From Alphaproteobacteria bacterium (GTDB lineage: Bacteria; Pseudomonadota; Alphaproteobacteria; Rhodobacterales; Rhodobacteraceae): a stretch of 55,710 bases of DNA. Under the pieces are notes generated by a model that made no database searches, had not been told where the DNA came from, and was given only the letters and a program-made list of their open reading frames with translations. The position numbers and the translations under genes were made by a program. The DNA lies in the NCBI GenBank assembly GCA_030427145.1, contig JAUHWT010000024.1, positions 1 through 55,710 of the forward strand, in the 5' to 3' direction. Of this stretch, positions 1-7,331 are shown piece after piece (the first letter of the stretch is position 1; each line of letters begins with the position of its first letter).

Positions 1-84
1 CAGGCGCTCGGAGACATCTGCGATCTGTTCGACCCGCAGGAGTGCTGGAATTTCCTCAAAGCTGCAGGGTATGCCTCAGATTAA
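1..84 (+). CDS. IS630-type transposase, C-terminal end (cut by window edge)
   Basis: Reading frame 1 is open from the first base and stops at TAA 82-84. The 27 visible residues contain DICDLFDPQECWNFLKAAGY, which matches the usual C-terminus of IS630-family DDE transposases (an ICDLF..(E)C.NFF..AGY pattern). The rest of the element lies outside the window, so I cannot say whether it is intact. No terminal inverted repeat is evident just after the stop, but the partner end is not visible. It marks a mobile-element boundary upstream of the FliM-like gene. Confidence 0.7.
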   Translation, partial: QALGDICDLFDPQECWNFLKAAGYASD

Positions 85-149
85 ACGCAAAACGCTTTAG
101 AATCGGTTCGGTCCATCCACAAACGAACGACCCACCACCACCCATTTTC

Positions 150-184
150 GGCGGCAGGATTAAATGTCCTGCCGCCTTTTTCTT
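150..184 (+). terminator. Rho-independent terminator
   Basis: A GC-rich stem pairs GGCGGCAGGA (150-159) with TCCTGCCGCC (167-176), with a short A/T loop, and is followed by a T-rich run (177-182). It reads as an intrinsic terminator on the + strand. It lies 66 bases after the transposase stop and ahead of the FliM-like gene, so it may be the terminator of whatever gene stood there before the insertion. Confidence 0.75.
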
Positions 185-292
185 ACCGTATGCCGGATTC
201 CCGGGGTGATTGTCACCGCGCGGTGCAGACCGTTCAGGTTTCAGTAACCATTAACTTCTTTAATACAATTGGACTCAAATGGAGATGGATCA

Positions 293-1246
293 ATGGCTGC
301 TGGTGAAACCCTGCTGGAGCGGAAGCTGAATCAGACCGGTGTCGCACGCTCACCGCTGCCCGATCCCGATCTGCTGGGCCAGACCTTTGCCCGCCAGATT
401 GAGGAGAAACTGCGCCCGCTGATCAAGACGACGGTCAGTGCGATGGTTCTGGAAAACAAGATCATCAAGGTAGCGGAAGCCAATCAGGACATATCCGTTC
501 CGTCCATGCTGGGTTTCATCGACGTGGAGCACGCGACCATCAATGGTTTGATGGTTCTCGATACGGACTTCACCTACCACCTCGTCGACCTCATGCTCGG
601 GGGCGATCCCTCCACGGCACCAATGGCGATTACACGGTCCTTTACCGAAATCGACACCTCCATGTGCCGGCTTCCGATGGATGCAATGATGCAGGGATTT
701 GTCGCGGCCCTGACCGCCGCGTTTGGCAAACCAATGACAAAGAAGATCTCCATTACGGAGATCCGTCAGGACATTACGCAAACGCGGTATGCGGCAGACT
801 ATGTCGACCTGTTGGCCTTCAATATTGCCATGGACATGGGCGACGCCGCGCGATCGGGCATGATGCAGGTATTGCTGCCGCTTGCGACGCTCGATGTTAT
901 TTATGCCTCGATGCAGGAAAATGTTGTAGCCGAGGACAGCCGCCCCCGGGATCTGTGGAAGAAACAGATGCGCCGCGCGGCATCTCTTGCGCCTGTGGGC
1001 ATTGATGCCGTTATCCACAAACAAAAAATGAGCATTGGCCAGATCCAGGATCTCGCCAAAGGCGATTATCTGCTGCTGCCGGATGATGCGACCAACAATG
1101 TCGAACTGACAATGTCCCATCCGGGCTCCAAAAAATCGGTCATCGCGACAGGACGTCTTGGTGCGTACAAGGACAAGAAGGTCGTCAAGCTTAAGGAAGA
1201 CCTGGATGATCGTGTCACCGATCAGATCAGCCGCAGTCTGACCTGA
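293..1246 (+). CDS. FliM-like flagellar motor switch protein without the usual CheY-binding N-terminus
   Basis: The protein has 317 residues from ATG 293, which is preceded by GGAG at 281-284; an in-frame TTG at 269 has no comparable ribosome site. The middle region (INGLMVLDTDFTYHLVDLML, then GGDPS) and the stretch SFTEIDTSMCRLPMDAMMQG resemble the CheC-like domain of FliM. The last third (VGIDAVIHKQKMSIGQIQDL, then KGDYLLLP) fits a SpoA/FliN-type surface-presentation domain. FliM forms the rotor switch and normally captures phospho-CheY through an N-terminal LSQxEIDALL peptide. No such peptide is visible here; the N-terminus begins MAAGETLLERKLNQ. No other flagellar structural gene is in the window. 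It could be a divergent FliM or a FliM/FliN-like chemotaxis accessory protein. Confidence 0.72.
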   Translation: MAAGETLLERKLNQTGVARSPLPDPDLLGQTFARQIEEKLRPLIKTTVSAMVLENKIIKVAEANQDISVPSMLGFIDVEHATINGLMVLDTDFTYHLVDLMLGGDPSTAPMAITRSFTEIDTSMCRLPMDAMMQGFVAALTAAFGKPMTKKISITEIRQDITQTRYAADYVDLLAFNIAMDMGDAARSGMMQVLLPLATLDVIYASMQENVVAEDSRPRDLWKKQMRRAASLAPVGIDAVIHKQKMSIGQIQDLAKGDYLLLPDDATNNVELTMSHPGSKKSVIATGRLGAYKDKKVVKLKEDLDDRVTDQISRSLT

Positions 1247-1296
1247 TCCATGGGCATCCTTGAGATGCCCATACCCTCTCCCAACACCGCATAAAA

Positions 1297-1320
1297 AAAC
1301 CGCCCCCCTGGGGGCGGTTT
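1297..1320. terminator. Bidirectional terminator between the fliM-like gene and cheY
   Basis: AAACCGCCCCC at 1297-1307 pairs with GGGGGCGGTTT at 1310-1320 around a two-base loop. The A-tract to the left (1293-1299) is a T-tract on the minus strand, so the structure is a strong intrinsic terminator for the minus-strand response regulator. It can also end + strand transcription from the FliM-like gene. Confidence 0.8.
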
Positions 1321-1421
1321 GAACAGTTCCGTATTCTTTTTTCAGTCCGATTTTCGCTAAAAGTTTCGAAACCGGCTGGAATTCGATTAAAGAGCGACGA
1401 TGATTTATCCGCGGTTGCGGC

Positions 1422-1799
1422 TCAGGTCAGCGTTCCGAGATGTGTCTCAATGGCTTCCTTCAGATCGGGCACCATGAACGGCTTGGCGACGAAGTGATCC
1501 ACGTTTTCGCCGGCCTGATCCTGGTAGGCCTTGGACGTGGCCAGGAAAAACGGGATGCCGTTGGTGGAGGGGTCGGCCTTGAGCTTTTCGGCCAGCTCAA
1601 CACCGGACATGCCCGGCATGTTGAGGTCGGAGATAACGACGTCAAATTTCTTGCCACCGATCTGTTCAATCGCGGCTTCGGCGCTCGCGGCGACCGCAAC
1701 GTCCAACACGCCAATCTGTTTGAGAACCAGGCGGGCCATGGCACGCATGGTCTGCTGGTCATCAACTACTAATGCTGTCAGGCTTTTTGCTTCAGGCAT
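1422..1799 (-). CDS. Single-domain response regulator, CheY-like
   Basis: The 125-residue receiver domain is read from ATG 1799 (MPEAKSLTALVVDDQQ); a longer open frame reaches 1844 but has no clear ribosome site. The acidic pair is in VVDD, the phosphoacceptor is the Asp in VVISDLNMPG (about residue 58), and the conserved Lys is in VAKPF. There is no output domain, so it should act by protein-protein contact, as CheY does on the flagellar switch or as a phosphate sink for CheA. It is transcribed away from the STAS-cheYAWR operon and ends at the terminator at 1297-1320. It is the second of two stand-alone CheY-like proteins here, a common arrangement in alphaproteobacteria. Which one contacts the motor cannot be told from sequence. 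Confidence 0.9.
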   Translation of the reverse strand: MPEAKSLTALVVDDQQTMRAMARLVLKQIGVLDVAVAASAEAAIEQIGGKKFDVVISDLNMPGMSGVELAEKLKADPSTNGIPFFLATSKAYQDQAGENVDHFVAKPFMVPDLKEAIETHLGTLT

Positions 1800-2258
1800 G
1801 TTTCTCACTCTTTTTGAAGTTGGTGCCCTGTTTTCTGATACCAACCGTTAAAAAGTCACAAACCTGTGGGGCAAACAAACGCCTTCATTCAGTAAAAATC
1901 TAGGCACCGGCAGGTTCGCAGGCATTTTCACGTGAACGGACAACTGGGCCCGTCATGCCCACATGCAGGCCGGAAAACTGTTTCGGCAGAGTAATCGTTT
2001 CTTAAGCAAGCCCTGCGAACAACACGTCTATGGAAATGGACCAGTACCAGTAGTTACCGGGATTGGCGCAGTTCATTCAGTCCAGACAGACAGAACGAGA
2101 CGGAAAACAGGCCAATATGACACTCCACCGTGCATTTATTGAAACTGTTTCACCCGCTTTTGGCGCGGGTGCTTCCTGTCCATCCGTGTCCGGACCCCGA
2201 CCCTGCCACAATCGATTCCCCGTGACGAACGACGCAAGCAAAAACGGATGGATGGCGA
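1800..2258. promoter_or_regulatory. Divergent intergenic region between cheY and the STAS-che operon
   Basis: This 459-base stretch carries no convincing gene; a 68-codon open frame at 2063-2269 has no ribosome site and runs into the STAS gene. It must hold the divergent promoters of the minus-strand regulator and of the chemotaxis operon. A stem-loop with arms CACCCGC (2151-2157) and GCGGGTG (2165-2171) lies about 90 bases before the STAS start and would sit in the operon leader. I could not recognise a sigma-28 or sigma-54 promoter with confidence. Confidence 0.4.
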
Positions 2259-2579
2259 ATGCCCAATGACGAAACTTCTGTTGAAGCCGATAGCGGTGGA
2301 ACCGTGCTGATCGAACTGGAACCCAAACTTTCGATGCCGCAGGCGGATGCCCTGTCGCAGCAGCTACAGTCCCATATGGGCCGCGATGTTGATGTCGATG
2401 CCAGCCGGGTCGAATCGCTTTCGACCGCCGCCGTGCAGGTCCTGTTGGCCGCTGCGAAAAGCTGGACCGTGGACCAGTGCAAACTTAACCTGGTTAATCC
2501 TTCAGAGGCGTTTTTGACAACACTGGAACGAATTGGCCTCAGCCCCGAGTCTTTCAAGTCCAATGAGGCGACATCATGA
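2259..2579 (+). CDS. STAS-domain protein, first gene of the chemotaxis operon
   Basis: This 106-residue protein has the STAS/anti-anti-sigma fold pattern: an N-terminal strand (GTVLIELEPKLSM), the segment DVDVDASRVESLSTAAVQVL containing the switch-loop serine position, and a closing stretch (QCKLNLVNPSEAFLTTLERI) followed by GL. It overlaps the next gene (cheY) by four bases, so the two are translationally coupled. STAS proteins in alphaproteobacterial che operons are thought to modulate signalling, but their partner is often unknown. No anti-sigma kinase or PP2C phosphatase gene is nearby, so a classical partner-switching role is not supported by context. Confidence 0.8.
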   Translation: MPNDETSVEADSGGTVLIELEPKLSMPQADALSQQLQSHMGRDVDVDASRVESLSTAAVQVLLAAAKSWTVDQCKLNLVNPSEAFLTTLERIGLSPESFKSNEATS

Positions 2580-2944
2580 GTTTGAATATCCTTGCCGTTG
2601 ATGATTCCAAAACGATGCGGGATCTTCTGCACGCCGCTCTTGCTCCGCAGGGTTTTGATGTGTCGCTGGCGGAGGATGGTGTCCACGGCCTTGAGACGCT
2701 CAAGGAAATGACGCCGCCGGACGTGATCATTACCGACATTAACATGCCCAAACTGGATGGATTCGGGTTCATCGAGGGTGTGCGTGAACAGCAGAATTAC
2801 CGTGGGACGCCGATTCTTGTCCTGACAACGGAAAGCGCGCCAGAGCTTAAGATGCGGGCACGCGATGCCGGCGCGACCGGCTGGATCGTAAAGCCGTTCG
2901 ACAAGGACAAACTGATTGCCGCCATCCGGCGTGTCGCGAACTGA
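2576..2944 (+). CDS. cheY: Chemotaxis response regulator CheY
   Basis: A 122-residue stand-alone receiver domain starts with the ATG that overlaps the STAS stop. It has Asp9-Asp10 in AVDDSKTMRD, the phosphoacceptor Asp54 in IITDINMPKLDG, the conserved Thr in LVLTTES and the Lys in IVKPFDKD, so all receiver active-site residues are present. The TMRD..H motif near the first helix is typical of CheY proteins encoded beside cheA. It is expected to be phosphorylated by the CheA encoded 24 bases downstream and then to bind the flagellar switch. The position between STAS and cheA supports membership in one transcription unit. Confidence 0.93.
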   Translation: MSLNILAVDDSKTMRDLLHAALAPQGFDVSLAEDGVHGLETLKEMTPPDVIITDINMPKLDGFGFIEGVREQQNYRGTPILVLTTESAPELKMRARDAGATGWIVKPFDKDKLIAAIRRVAN

Positions 2945-2967
2945 TTGCGCAAGGAGGCGCTGATCAC

Positions 2968-5160
2968 ATGGATCCGATGGAGGAAATCAAACAGATGTTC
3001 TTCGTGGAATGCGAAGAACTTCTGGAAGCCCTGCAGGATGGTCTCGAACAGCTTTTGGAGGATCCCACCGAAGCTGAAACCGTAGCCACAATTTTCCGCG
3101 CGGTTCACTCCATGAAAGGTGGCGCGGGAGCGTTCGGCCTTGAGGATCTTGTCGGGTTTGCCCACAACTTTGAAACCGTTCTGGATGCCCTGCGCTCGAA
3201 CCGACTGGAACCCACCGACGAGGTTCTGACCGAGCTCCAGCGGTCGGCGGACATCCTGAACGATCTGGTTTACGCCTGTAAGGACGGTACCGACTTTGAC
3301 CAGTCCCGCTCGGATGCCCAGATTGTCAAACTTCAGGCACTCCTGGCGAACGAAGGTCCAGCCGAGGCCAGCGCTGATGAACCGGCGCCTGTAGCAGAAC
3401 CTGCTGAAGTAGAAGAGGCAGGTGAAGGCTCATCCTTCACAAATTACCTTGTTAAATTCAAACCGCATTCAGGACTCTACGAACGCGGAAGCGACCCCGC
3501 GCTTCTTATTCGTGACCTTTGCGAACTGGCCGTGGAAGGTCAGCCCGCAGACATTGAATGCGACATCTCGGCCATACCGGAAATCGAGGACATTGATCCT
3601 GGTCAGTCGTTCCTGAGCTGGGAAATTCGCATCAAGTCGGAAGCGACGGAAGCCGGTCTGGCGGAAGTCTTCGAATTTGTGGAAGGCGACTGTGATCTTG
3701 TGATCAGCGCCGCGAATGTACTAGCGGAGCCTGAAACTGCTGAGACGGAAGCCGAATTGGAGGTCGACGTCCCCGCCCCAAAGCCGCAGGCGCAGGCCGA
3801 TAGCACGCCTGCGCAGGTTTCCGATGCTCCCGCCGATGCACCTACAGCGTTAGCGGACCCCGAAAAACCAGCTTCAGCTACACCGGCCCCTGCCGCAGCC
3901 AAGAAGCCTGCTCCGAAAACGGAGAAGGCCAGGGAACCCGCTAAGGGCGGTGGCAACGCCACCGTTCGCGTGGATCTTGACCGTGTTGATCGTCTGATCA
4001 ACCTGGTCGGCGAGCTTGTAATCAATCAGGCAATGCTCTCGCAGTCGGTTGTGGAGTCGGGTCTCGCGAATTCTACCTCAATCGCTGTCGGTCTTGAGGA
4101 ATTCAAGCACCTGACCCGCGAGGTTCAGGAGAGCGTTCTGGCCATTCGTGCGCAACCGGTGAAATCGCTGTTCCAGCGCATGTCCCGGATTGTGCGCGAG
4201 GCTGCTGACGCGACCGGCAAGAAGGTAAACATTGTCTCCGATGGTGAGATGACCGAGGTCGACAAAACGGTCATCGAACGACTTGCCGATCCGCTGACTC
4301 ACATGATCCGCAATGCGGTAGACCATGGCCTCGAGTCACCGGAAAAACGCACGGCGGCGGGCAAGGATGAGGTCGGCACAGTCAGCCTGATCGCGGAACA
4401 CCGTTCAGGCCGGGTTCTGATTGAGGTTTCAGACGACGGCGCCGGGATCAACCGCGAAAGGGTTTTCCAGATTGCCGTCGACAAAGGTCTGATTTCGCCG
4501 GATGCACAACTGAGCAACTCCGAAATCGACAACCTTCTTTTCCTACCGGGATTCTCCACAGCGGAGAAGGTCTCCGACCTGTCCGGACGCGGCGTCGGCA
4601 TGGATGTTGTTAAACGCTCCATTGCGAGCCTTGGCGGACGGATCAACATTTCCTCCAATCCGGGCAAGGGTACGATCTTCAGCATCTCGCTGCCCCTGAC
4701 ACTGGCAATTCTGGATGGAATGATCGTCAGCGTCGGATCGGAAACGGTAGTCGTCCCGCTCTCGGCCATCCTCGAAATGCTGAAACCCGAAGAGGCGCAG
4801 ATCCATCCACTTGGAAGCGGTGAATCCGTTCTTCAGGTGCGCGGAGAGTTCGTACCGACCATCGACGTGGCCTATCAGCTCGGGTTCGGGCCGAAACTTG
4901 AGAACTATAATGACCGTGTGATCCTTCTGATCGAGACCAGTGACGGAGGCCAGCGCGCGCTCGTCGTCGACTCGATCCAGGATCAGCGACAGGTTGTGAT
5001 CAAGGGCCTTGAGGAAAACTACGGCGAGGTTTCCGGAATAGCCGCGGCCACAATCCTTGGGGATGGAAGGATCGCTCTGATCCTCGACCCGGACGCCATC
5101 GTCAACGACGCGCAAGGCGGCGGCCCCACCCACAACAGTTCATTCGCCCTAGCAGGATAG
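2968..5160 (+). CDS. cheA: Chemotaxis histidine kinase CheA
   Basis: The 730-residue protein has the full CheA layout. The HPt domain carries the phosphorylated His47 in RAVHSMKGGAGA. A P2-like domain lies at roughly residues 150-245. An Ala/Pro-rich linker follows (about 255-325). The P3 dimerisation helices begin at VDRLINLVGELV (about 335). The ATPase domain has the N box (HMIRNAVDHGLE, about 443) and the G box (GRGVGMDVV, about 540). A C-terminal CheW-like P5 domain starts near 577. The start ATG follows AAGGAGG at 2950-2956. It autophosphorylates in complex with receptor and CheW and passes phosphate to CheY and CheB. No key residue is missing. Confidence 0.97.
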   Translation: MDPMEEIKQMFFVECEELLEALQDGLEQLLEDPTEAETVATIFRAVHSMKGGAGAFGLEDLVGFAHNFETVLDALRSNRLEPTDEVLTELQRSADILNDLVYACKDGTDFDQSRSDAQIVKLQALLANEGPAEASADEPAPVAEPAEVEEAGEGSSFTNYLVKFKPHSGLYERGSDPALLIRDLCELAVEGQPADIECDISAIPEIEDIDPGQSFLSWEIRIKSEATEAGLAEVFEFVEGDCDLVISAANVLAEPETAETEAELEVDVPAPKPQAQADSTPAQVSDAPADAPTALADPEKPASATPAPAAAKKPAPKTEKAREPAKGGGNATVRVDLDRVDRLINLVGELVINQAMLSQSVVESGLANSTSIAVGLEEFKHLTREVQESVLAIRAQPVKSLFQRMSRIVREAADATGKKVNIVSDGEMTEVDKTVIERLADPLTHMIRNAVDHGLESPEKRTAAGKDEVGTVSLIAEHRSGRVLIEVSDDGAGINRERVFQIAVDKGLISPDAQLSNSEIDNLLFLPGFSTAEKVSDLSGRGVGMDVVKRSIASLGGRINISSNPGKGTIFSISLPLTLAILDGMIVSVGSETVVVPLSAILEMLKPEEAQIHPLGSGESVLQVRGEFVPTIDVAYQLGFGPKLENYNDRVILLIETSDGGQRALVVDSIQDQRQVVIKGLEENYGEVSGIAAATILGDGRIALILDPDAIVNDAQGGGPTHNSSFALAG

Positions 5161-5164
5161 TACC

Positions 5165-5635
5165 ATGAGTGACCAGGAACAGGAATTTGACGTGTCCCAA
5201 TCCCGGGAGATCGTGACATTTCGACTGTCGGAACAGGATTTCTGTATCGACATCATGAACATTCGTGAAATCCGTGGCTGGACCCAGCCGACGCCCCTGC
5301 CCCATTCTCCGCACTATGTTCGGGGTCTCATCAACCTGCGGGGCGCGGTTCTGCCAATAATGGATCTGGCTGAACGCCTTGGTCTTCCCGCACGCGAGGC
5401 CACGGCGCGCGATGTCATTATAGTAGCCATGGTCGAATCCCAGTTGATTGGACTCGTTGTCGATGGCGTGTCGGACATTTTGACCGTTTCACAGAATGAT
5501 ATCCAACCCACGCCCACCATGGGTGCGGAGAGCTCCCAGGGCTATGTCGAGGGTATCATGTCAATTGATGACCGCATGATCCGTATCCTTGACCTTGCAC
5601 GCATCTTTCCCAAAGCGCTCGGAGAAGCCGCGTGA
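5165..5635 (+). CDS. cheW: Chemotaxis coupling protein CheW
   Basis: This 156-residue protein is a single CheW domain: EIVTFRLSEQDFCIDIMNIR, then the RGLINLRGAVLPIMDLAERL core that contacts receptor and CheA P5, then LIGLVVDGVSDIL near the C-terminus. The start is four bases after the cheA stop and the stop overlaps cheR by four bases, so it is in the middle of a tightly packed operon. It links the chemoreceptor tip to CheA. Length and motif order are normal for the family. Confidence 0.96.
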   Translation: MSDQEQEFDVSQSREIVTFRLSEQDFCIDIMNIREIRGWTQPTPLPHSPHYVRGLINLRGAVLPIMDLAERLGLPAREATARDVIIVAMVESQLIGLVVDGVSDILTVSQNDIQPTPTMGAESSQGYVEGIMSIDDRMIRILDLARIFPKALGEAA

Positions 5636-6510
5636 ACATCACAAGCAGTCCGTCGGAGTTCGCCCCGACGGACGTAGTTGAGGACGTCCTCTCAGAAGCA
5701 GACTTCAACGAGCTTGCCGCTCTCGTACAGGGTATGACCGGCATCTCCCTGCCACCGAGCAAAAAAACCCTGGTTCAGGCAAGGCTGGCCAAGCGGCTTC
5801 GCATTCTTCGAATGCACTCGTTTTCGGCTTACTGCAAACTCGTCAGCGGGACCGATGCCGCCGCACTGGACGAGCGTCCCAACCTGATTTCTGCCATCAC
5901 TACGAATGTGACGCGGTTTTACCGCGAACCGCATCATTTTGAGGACCTCAAGACGCGCGTACTTCCACCGCTGATCGAGCGCGCCCGCGCCGGCGGCCGG
6001 GTGCGAATTTGGTCCGCTGGCTGTTCCACCGGCCAGGAACCCTACTGCATCGCCATGACGATTCTTGAAATGATGCCCGACGCGCTGCGCCACGACATCA
6101 AGATTCTCGCTACGGATCTTGACCACATCGTGCTCTCGACCGCTGAGAAGGGCAAATACGGGATCAACCTCATGGAAGGGGTGACCGACGCCCAGAAAAA
6201 CTCATTTTTTGAAGTCAGCGGAAATGGCGAGGACCGGATGTATACGGTTCTTCCAGAACCCAGGAAACTGATTTCCTTTAAGCAACTGAACCTTACCGGT
6301 CCCTGGCCGATGAAGGGCAGGTTTGACTTCATCTTCTGCCGTAACGTGGTCATCTATTTTGAGCACGAACTGGAGATCAACATATTCGATGGCTTTGCCG
6401 AGAAACTGATGCCCGGAGGATATTTGTTCGTGGGTCATTCAGAACGTATCAACACTCTTGAGGTACCACTGTTTGAAACCGCTGGTGTGACAACCTACCG
6501 CAAGGTCTGA
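5632..6510 (+). CDS. cheR: Chemotaxis protein methyltransferase CheR
   Basis: The 292-residue protein starts with a GTG that overlaps the cheW stop. The N-terminal helical domain (about residues 20-90) is followed by the SAM-dependent methyltransferase core, with ITTNVTRFYREPHHF, the SAM-binding loop RIWSAGCSTGQEPYCIAM, and FIFCRNVVIYF, all typical CheR signatures. CheR methylates receptor glutamates during adaptation. A tethering site for CheR is suggested by the C-terminus of the receptor at 7332-9227, which ends DDWEDF. Domain order and length are standard. Confidence 0.96.
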   Translation: MNITSSPSEFAPTDVVEDVLSEADFNELAALVQGMTGISLPPSKKTLVQARLAKRLRILRMHSFSAYCKLVSGTDAAALDERPNLISAITTNVTRFYREPHHFEDLKTRVLPPLIERARAGGRVRIWSAGCSTGQEPYCIAMTILEMMPDALRHDIKILATDLDHIVLSTAEKGKYGINLMEGVTDAQKNSFFEVSGNGEDRMYTVLPEPRKLISFKQLNLTGPWPMKGRFDFIFCRNVVIYFEHELEINIFDGFAEKLMPGGYLFVGHSERINTLEVPLFETAGVTTYRKV

Positions 6511-6591
6511 TTGCCGGCGATCTGACATCCCGTGTGGGGCGGGGTGGGTTTCGCGACGAAGGCGCGGAGCCCAGGTTTTTGGGGGCTACAA

Positions 6592-6978
6592 ATGACTGAA
6601 CTTTCGTGGCAGCCGGACCCGGCGGGTTCGAACTTACACATCAATGACGCACTGCGCGCGCTTTCTGAGGAACTGGCTCAGGCACAGCAGGCGGCCCTTG
6701 GCGTCCAGGATACGATCCATGAGGTGGTTGAGGCCCTGGGCGACAAACCCTGCGACGCGATTTTCAAGCTTCAGCGTATGGATTACCTTGCCCAGATCCT
6801 TGGCGACCTGTCAGCTTTTGCCGACAAACTTAGTGCCAGTGTTCCCGGAAATCTGGGCATGTCGAAAAACGACGCGACCGGCGACCTGCATTTGAAAGAT
6901 CTCGCGCATCGTCTGGCTGGCGATCCGGCGCCGGCAGAAAACGGTGAGGATGGAGAATATTTCTTCGATCCTCTCTAA
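6592..6978 (+). CDS. Unknown small helical protein inside the chemotaxis operon
   Basis: From ATG 6592 the product has 128 residues (MTELSWQPDPAGS...); the frame is open from 6532 but has no better start. I do not recognise the family. Residues about 15-85 are predicted by eye to form long amphipathic helices (NDALRALSEELAQAQQAALG; FKLQRMDYLAQILGDL). The C-terminal tail is acidic and aromatic (EDGEYFFDPL). It follows cheR by 81 bases and is followed by a terminator, so it is the last gene of the first che transcription unit. The helical body with a short acidic tail is loosely reminiscent of CheZ, whose C-terminal peptide binds CheY, but the CheZ catalytic motif is not evident. Function is unassigned. 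Confidence 0.7.
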   Translation: MTELSWQPDPAGSNLHINDALRALSEELAQAQQAALGVQDTIHEVVEALGDKPCDAIFKLQRMDYLAQILGDLSAFADKLSASVPGNLGMSKNDATGDLHLKDLAHRLAGDPAPAENGEDGEYFFDPL

Positions 6979-7331
6979 GGCCTCTGGATTTTAAAACAAA
7001 TCACGGACTGTCGGGTCGATCATTATCATGATCGGCCCTTTTTCGTGATCGGCCGGGGCAAAATGCCAAAGGCGTCCGAAAGCCTGTCATGATTAATGGG
7101 CCTTTTACCTTACTGCCCTTACATGGCGCGGACGACCGAGTCCTCCCTCACGGGTTTTTACGGGGCCCGGTCCATGTAGCGTAAACCGGCGTCGCAGGGA
7201 CAGATCATCGTGTCTATCAGAATTTCAGAAACTGAATGCACGCGTGACACTGCCCGGACACTCCTCCCCGGCTTCCAAGAGTTCAGTAACTTTGCCAATG
7301 CCTTCGCAGGTATTGAGTGAAAGGCGTACCC
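6979..7331 (+). promoter_or_regulatory. Intergenic region with terminator and putative receptor promoter
   Basis: This 353-base gap separates two parts of the chemotaxis cluster. Its first part holds the intrinsic terminator listed at 7013-7043. The rest should include the promoter of the receptor-cheB-cheD unit. I could not identify convincing -35/-10 or sigma-28 elements. The small inverted repeat GGCAAAATGCC occurs near 7058-7068. No gene is supported in either strand. Confidence 0.35.
7013..7043 (+). terminator. Rho-independent terminator after the first che unit
   Basis: GGGTCGATCAT (7013-7023) pairs with ATGATCGGCCC (7028-7038) with one G-U pair and a four-base loop. Five T residues follow (7039-7043). 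It ends the STAS-to-unknown-gene transcript on the + strand and implies a separate promoter for the receptor gene downstream. Confidence 0.8.

Noticed and set aside
1011-1019. Perfect DnaA box TTATCCACA
   Set aside because: It lies inside the FliM-like coding sequence, alone and 22 kb from the iteron origin; a single nine-base match is expected by chance.
2063-2269. Small 68-codon gene upstream of the STAS gene
   Set aside because: It has no ribosome site, no recognisable features and overlaps the STAS start.
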